Assembly: GCF_025567085.1 (NCBI RefSeq)
Contig: NZ_JAOQJN010000003.1
Location: 248,001-312,000, forward strand
Source of the DNA: Bovifimicola ammoniilytica
GTDB taxonomy: Bacteria; Bacillota; Clostridia; Lachnospirales; Lachnospiraceae
Reading direction: 5' to 3'
Length of the DNA: 64,000 nt
This document shows, one piece after another, positions 61,832-64,000 of this stretch. Under the pieces are notes generated by a model. It was given only the letters and a program-made list of their open reading frames with translations, ran no database searches and was not told the DNA's origin. Position 1 is the stretch's first letter, and each line of letters opens with the position of its first letter. The position numbers were made by a program, and so were the translations under genes.

Positions 61832-64000
61832 TTATTTCTTTGTAAATTTTGCCGTAAGTGTTATCTCATCTGTACCATCATCTGGTATTCTAACTTTGCC
61901 ATCAGTAACTGTCAACGTTTCACTTTCATAACTAAGTGTATATCCATTGCGTTTAATATCAGGCAGTGTTATTATTTCGCCTTTATTTACAAACAGGCTA
62001 TAATAATTGTCTGTAACACCATCAATGCTTATCTCGATACCAAGAATAATCGTGTTCTCTGTATCTTCGCAATATCTGCCCCAGAAGTAAACATCACTGT
62101 CAGGCATAGTATATATTCCCTCTTTGTTGACAAGTGAAATATCTGTCAGACATATCCATGTTTCATTAAACATATATCCATCTTTCTGCGGCAAATCAAT
62201 ATATGAAAACATTTCTTTACCTACAGGAACATCTGAAATAGTACAATATGGTTCAGTTTCACCATCTATTATATAGTAGATATTATGTGTTGCTGTTGTA
62301 TAAATACATTCCACACTGACATCATTATGTGGCATTATGAATTTATATTCACCATTTTCTTCATAAATATCTACATCATCCGATTTCCAGTAATAAGTAT
62401 AGCCACTCTTCTGTGGCGGAACCGGAAGTGTCACAACATTCATGTATTGCTCACTTAAAGGACTATCCTCACTTATTGAACCGTCAATTGTGATACTTAT
62501 ATCATAGAATTTAGGTGATGACGTTGCTCTAAATATAACATCATGAGCAGGCATTACAAATTTTCCATCTGTTACAACTATACCATCTGCTGACCATTCC
62601 GTAACATCATAATAGTCTTTTACCGGTTTATCAATAACCGGAATTGTATCACCTATTTTTGCAACTTCCTTAGTCTTATAAATCTGTCCGTCAAACTCAT
62701 AGGTTATATAGCATTTTGTAGTTGTTGCAATTGCAGTTAATCCTGAAGCAGGCATTGTTTCCGGCTGTTTTACTAAAGCACCTGCTGCCCCTGACCATGA
62801 CCAGCCATTGAAAATATATCCTGCTGCCTCTGAAGGTGCACCAAATACCGGAAGCATATCGCCATAATGATAATTCTTCCTTTCAATAACTGTACCATCA
62901 ATCCATATTGCAGTAAGTGTTACATCTTTAGTAAGTGTTATTGTGTCATCTGCTCCATAGATATTTCCATCTTCATCTATCCAGCCTCCGAATATATAAT
63001 CACGCAAATCATCTGTCTTAGATACCTCTGCCATATCTGACAATTTAATCTCTGCTCCGTAAGCTTCAGTTCTTTCATCATTCCCCGTCAGCTTACCACC
63101 ATTAACATCAAGTTTTAATGTATGTCTGTGTACATTCTTTTTCCAATTGCCAAATATTATCTCAAGTGACAGCCCATCTGCTGATGGAATACTTGATGAA
63201 CCCTGATACTCAAGAGTATAACCTTCACCCTCAACATTCTGAGGTATATAGTTGTTATATTTCTCAACAAATGCCAGGTAATCATCATAACCGCCTGTAA
63301 ATGTATCAGTAGTTTCACCATTCAGAAGCTCACCATATGGAGTTGAAACTTTTACAGTATATGTCTTAGGATTTACTTTATAAATTGCTGTAAGTGTTGT
63401 AGCATAATCAATTTTAACCTGTTGACCGATACTATAAACCTGTCCTGTTTTATTATCTTTCCAGCCTATCGGCTCGTAATCATTATATTTATCAGAATCT
63501 TTTACAGCCCATCTTGAAATAGTCACTTCATAATCTTCTGAGTCAAAGCTATCTAAATAATCATAGAACAGATTTCTTCCATCACCTGCATCAAGATTAA
63601 TCCTTACATTACGTCTGATAATCGGACGTATTCTAAGGTCTCTATATATAAGCTTATCTAATTCAAATTCTCCAACATTGTAACCATATTGGTCTTCACA
63701 CCATTGTATAAATTGATATGAAGTTCCTTCCTGCCAGTTACATGCGGCAAATGCTTCATCTAATTCAGACTTTGGTACAGACGTTCCACCATCAACCTTT
63801 AATGTCTTATAAATCTTGAACTCGCGTGCTATGTCATCATAATAGAACAAGTCTACATTGTATACATTGGTTTTATATATAGCTTCATAAACCGTATCTT
63901 CATATACTTTTGGTAATTGAGACCATAATTTATAAATTGTCTTACCACCATCTGAACTATATCCAAGTAATGTTTTGCCAAGCGGTGTTGCTGCATAAGG
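61832..64000 (-). CDS. Large surface protein with InlB-type (Listeria-Bacteroides) repeats, partial at right edge
   Basis: The frame is open past the right edge; 722 codons are visible (the TTG at 63850 is just internal). Many ~70-residue units end in motifs such as FGGWIDEDGNIYGADDTITL, TLTAIW, YIFNGWSWSGA and TLTAKF, the beta-repeat signature of InlB B-repeat proteins. These are secreted or surface-exposed adhesin-like modules. No sorting motif is seen at the C-terminus (ends EITLTAKFTKK). A signal peptide, if any, lies outside the window. It ends with a terminator at 61683-61717. Confidence 0.85.
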   Translation of the reverse strand, partial: PYAATPLGKTLLGYSSDGGKTIYKLWSQLPKVYEDTVYEAIYKTNVYNVDLFYYDDIAREFKIYKTLKVDGGTSVPKSELDEAFAACNWQEGTSYQFIQWCEDQYGYNVGEFELDKLIYRDLRIRPIIRRNVRINLDAGDGRNLFYDYLDSFDSEDYEVTISRWAVKDSDKYNDYEPIGWKDNKTGQVYSIGQQVKIDYATTLTAIYKVNPKTYTVKVSTPYGELLNGETTDTFTGGYDDYLAFVEKYNNYIPQNVEGEGYTLEYQGSSSIPSADGLSLEIIFGNWKKNVHRHTLKLDVNGGKLTGNDERTEAYGAEIKLSDMAEVSKTDDLRDYIFGGWIDEDGNIYGADDTITLTKDVTLTAIWIDGTVIERKNYHYGDMLPVFGAPSEAAGYIFNGWSWSGAAGALVKQPETMPASGLTAIATTTKCYITYEFDGQIYKTKEVAKIGDTIPVIDKPVKDYYDVTEWSADGIVVTDGKFVMPAHDVIFRATSSPKFYDISITIDGSISEDSPLSEQYMNVVTLPVPPQKSGYTYYWKSDDVDIYEENGEYKFIMPHNDVSVECIYTTATHNIYYIIDGETEPYCTISDVPVGKEMFSYIDLPQKDGYMFNETWICLTDISLVNKEGIYTMPDSDVYFWGRYCEDTENTIILGIEISIDGVTDNYYSLFVNKGEIITLPDIKRNGYTLSYESETLTVTDGKVRIPDDGTDEITLTAKFTKK

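Noticed and set aside
1..64000. tRNA or rRNA genes
   Set aside because: I saw no cloverleaf with GGTTCRANTCC-type arms and no rRNA sequence, though I could not run a covariance search.

Overview
The window is low-GC Firmicutes DNA that looks like a Lachnospiraceae-type clostridium. It carries forespore sigma genes (spoIIAA-spoIIAB-sigF) and dipicolinate synthase genes (dpaAB), so the lineage is genetically equipped for endospore formation. It also has a methyl-accepting chemotaxis protein, RpoD with clostridial-style promoters, a valine T-box, and several families typical of gut clostridia. Most genes lie on the minus strand. Many starts share a cassette in which the Shine-Dalgarno sequence is embedded in an upstream in-frame ATG, and several starts are TTG or GTG.

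Layout. 1-2.5 kb: partial chemoreceptor and the spoIIA operon. 2.7-9.1 kb: zinc-ribbon/TPR membrane protein, a small conserved protein, folC, and valS behind a T-box leader. 9.1-9.7 kb: a 570-bp imperfect palindrome. 9.7-16.6 kb: a four-gene operon of unknown function (a 1182-aa repeat-type protein, an actin/Hsp70-fold-like protein, a TPR-like protein and a membrane coiled-coil protein). 16.7-23.8 kb: rarA, citrate synthase, dpaAB, rpoD and a lipid kinase. 24-27.4 kb: three secreted, membrane-anchored proteins, at least one with a starch-binding-like domain, sharing nearly identical promoters. 27.7-34.3 kb: PAP2 phosphatase, GltS with a TAXI solute-binding lipoprotein, a histidine phosphatase and a GH13 alpha-amylase lipoprotein. 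Multi-hairpin repeats lie behind the terminators of several starch genes. 34.3-42.2 kb: membrane proteins, a BI-1 protein with an Asn/Tyr-rich tail, cardiolipin synthase, proA, asnB and a Fic protein with 21-bp repeats upstream. 42.4-49.7 kb: a Bce-type peptide-sensing/ABC module whose ATPase gene is frameshifted, joined to an MBOAT/DHHW cell-envelope acyltransferase pair. 49.7-54.2 kb: a sigma-factor remnant with its membrane partner, a second long palindrome, a MATE exporter and two acetyltransferases. 54.6-64 kb: xanthine salvage (xpt plus permease), a FakA-like fragment protein, a YolD-like protein with a Y-family polymerase, pckA, an AlkA-type glycosylase, and a large partial surface protein with InlB-type repeats.

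The best candidates for undescribed biology are the four-gene operon at 9.7-16.6 kb and the directional long-palindrome family (copies at 9117-9690 and 51158-51622, with a mini-core at 56592-56650). The shared promoter architecture and interspersed hairpin repeats of the starch-surface locus are also notable. Family assignments come from reading the translations and motifs; no database search was possible.
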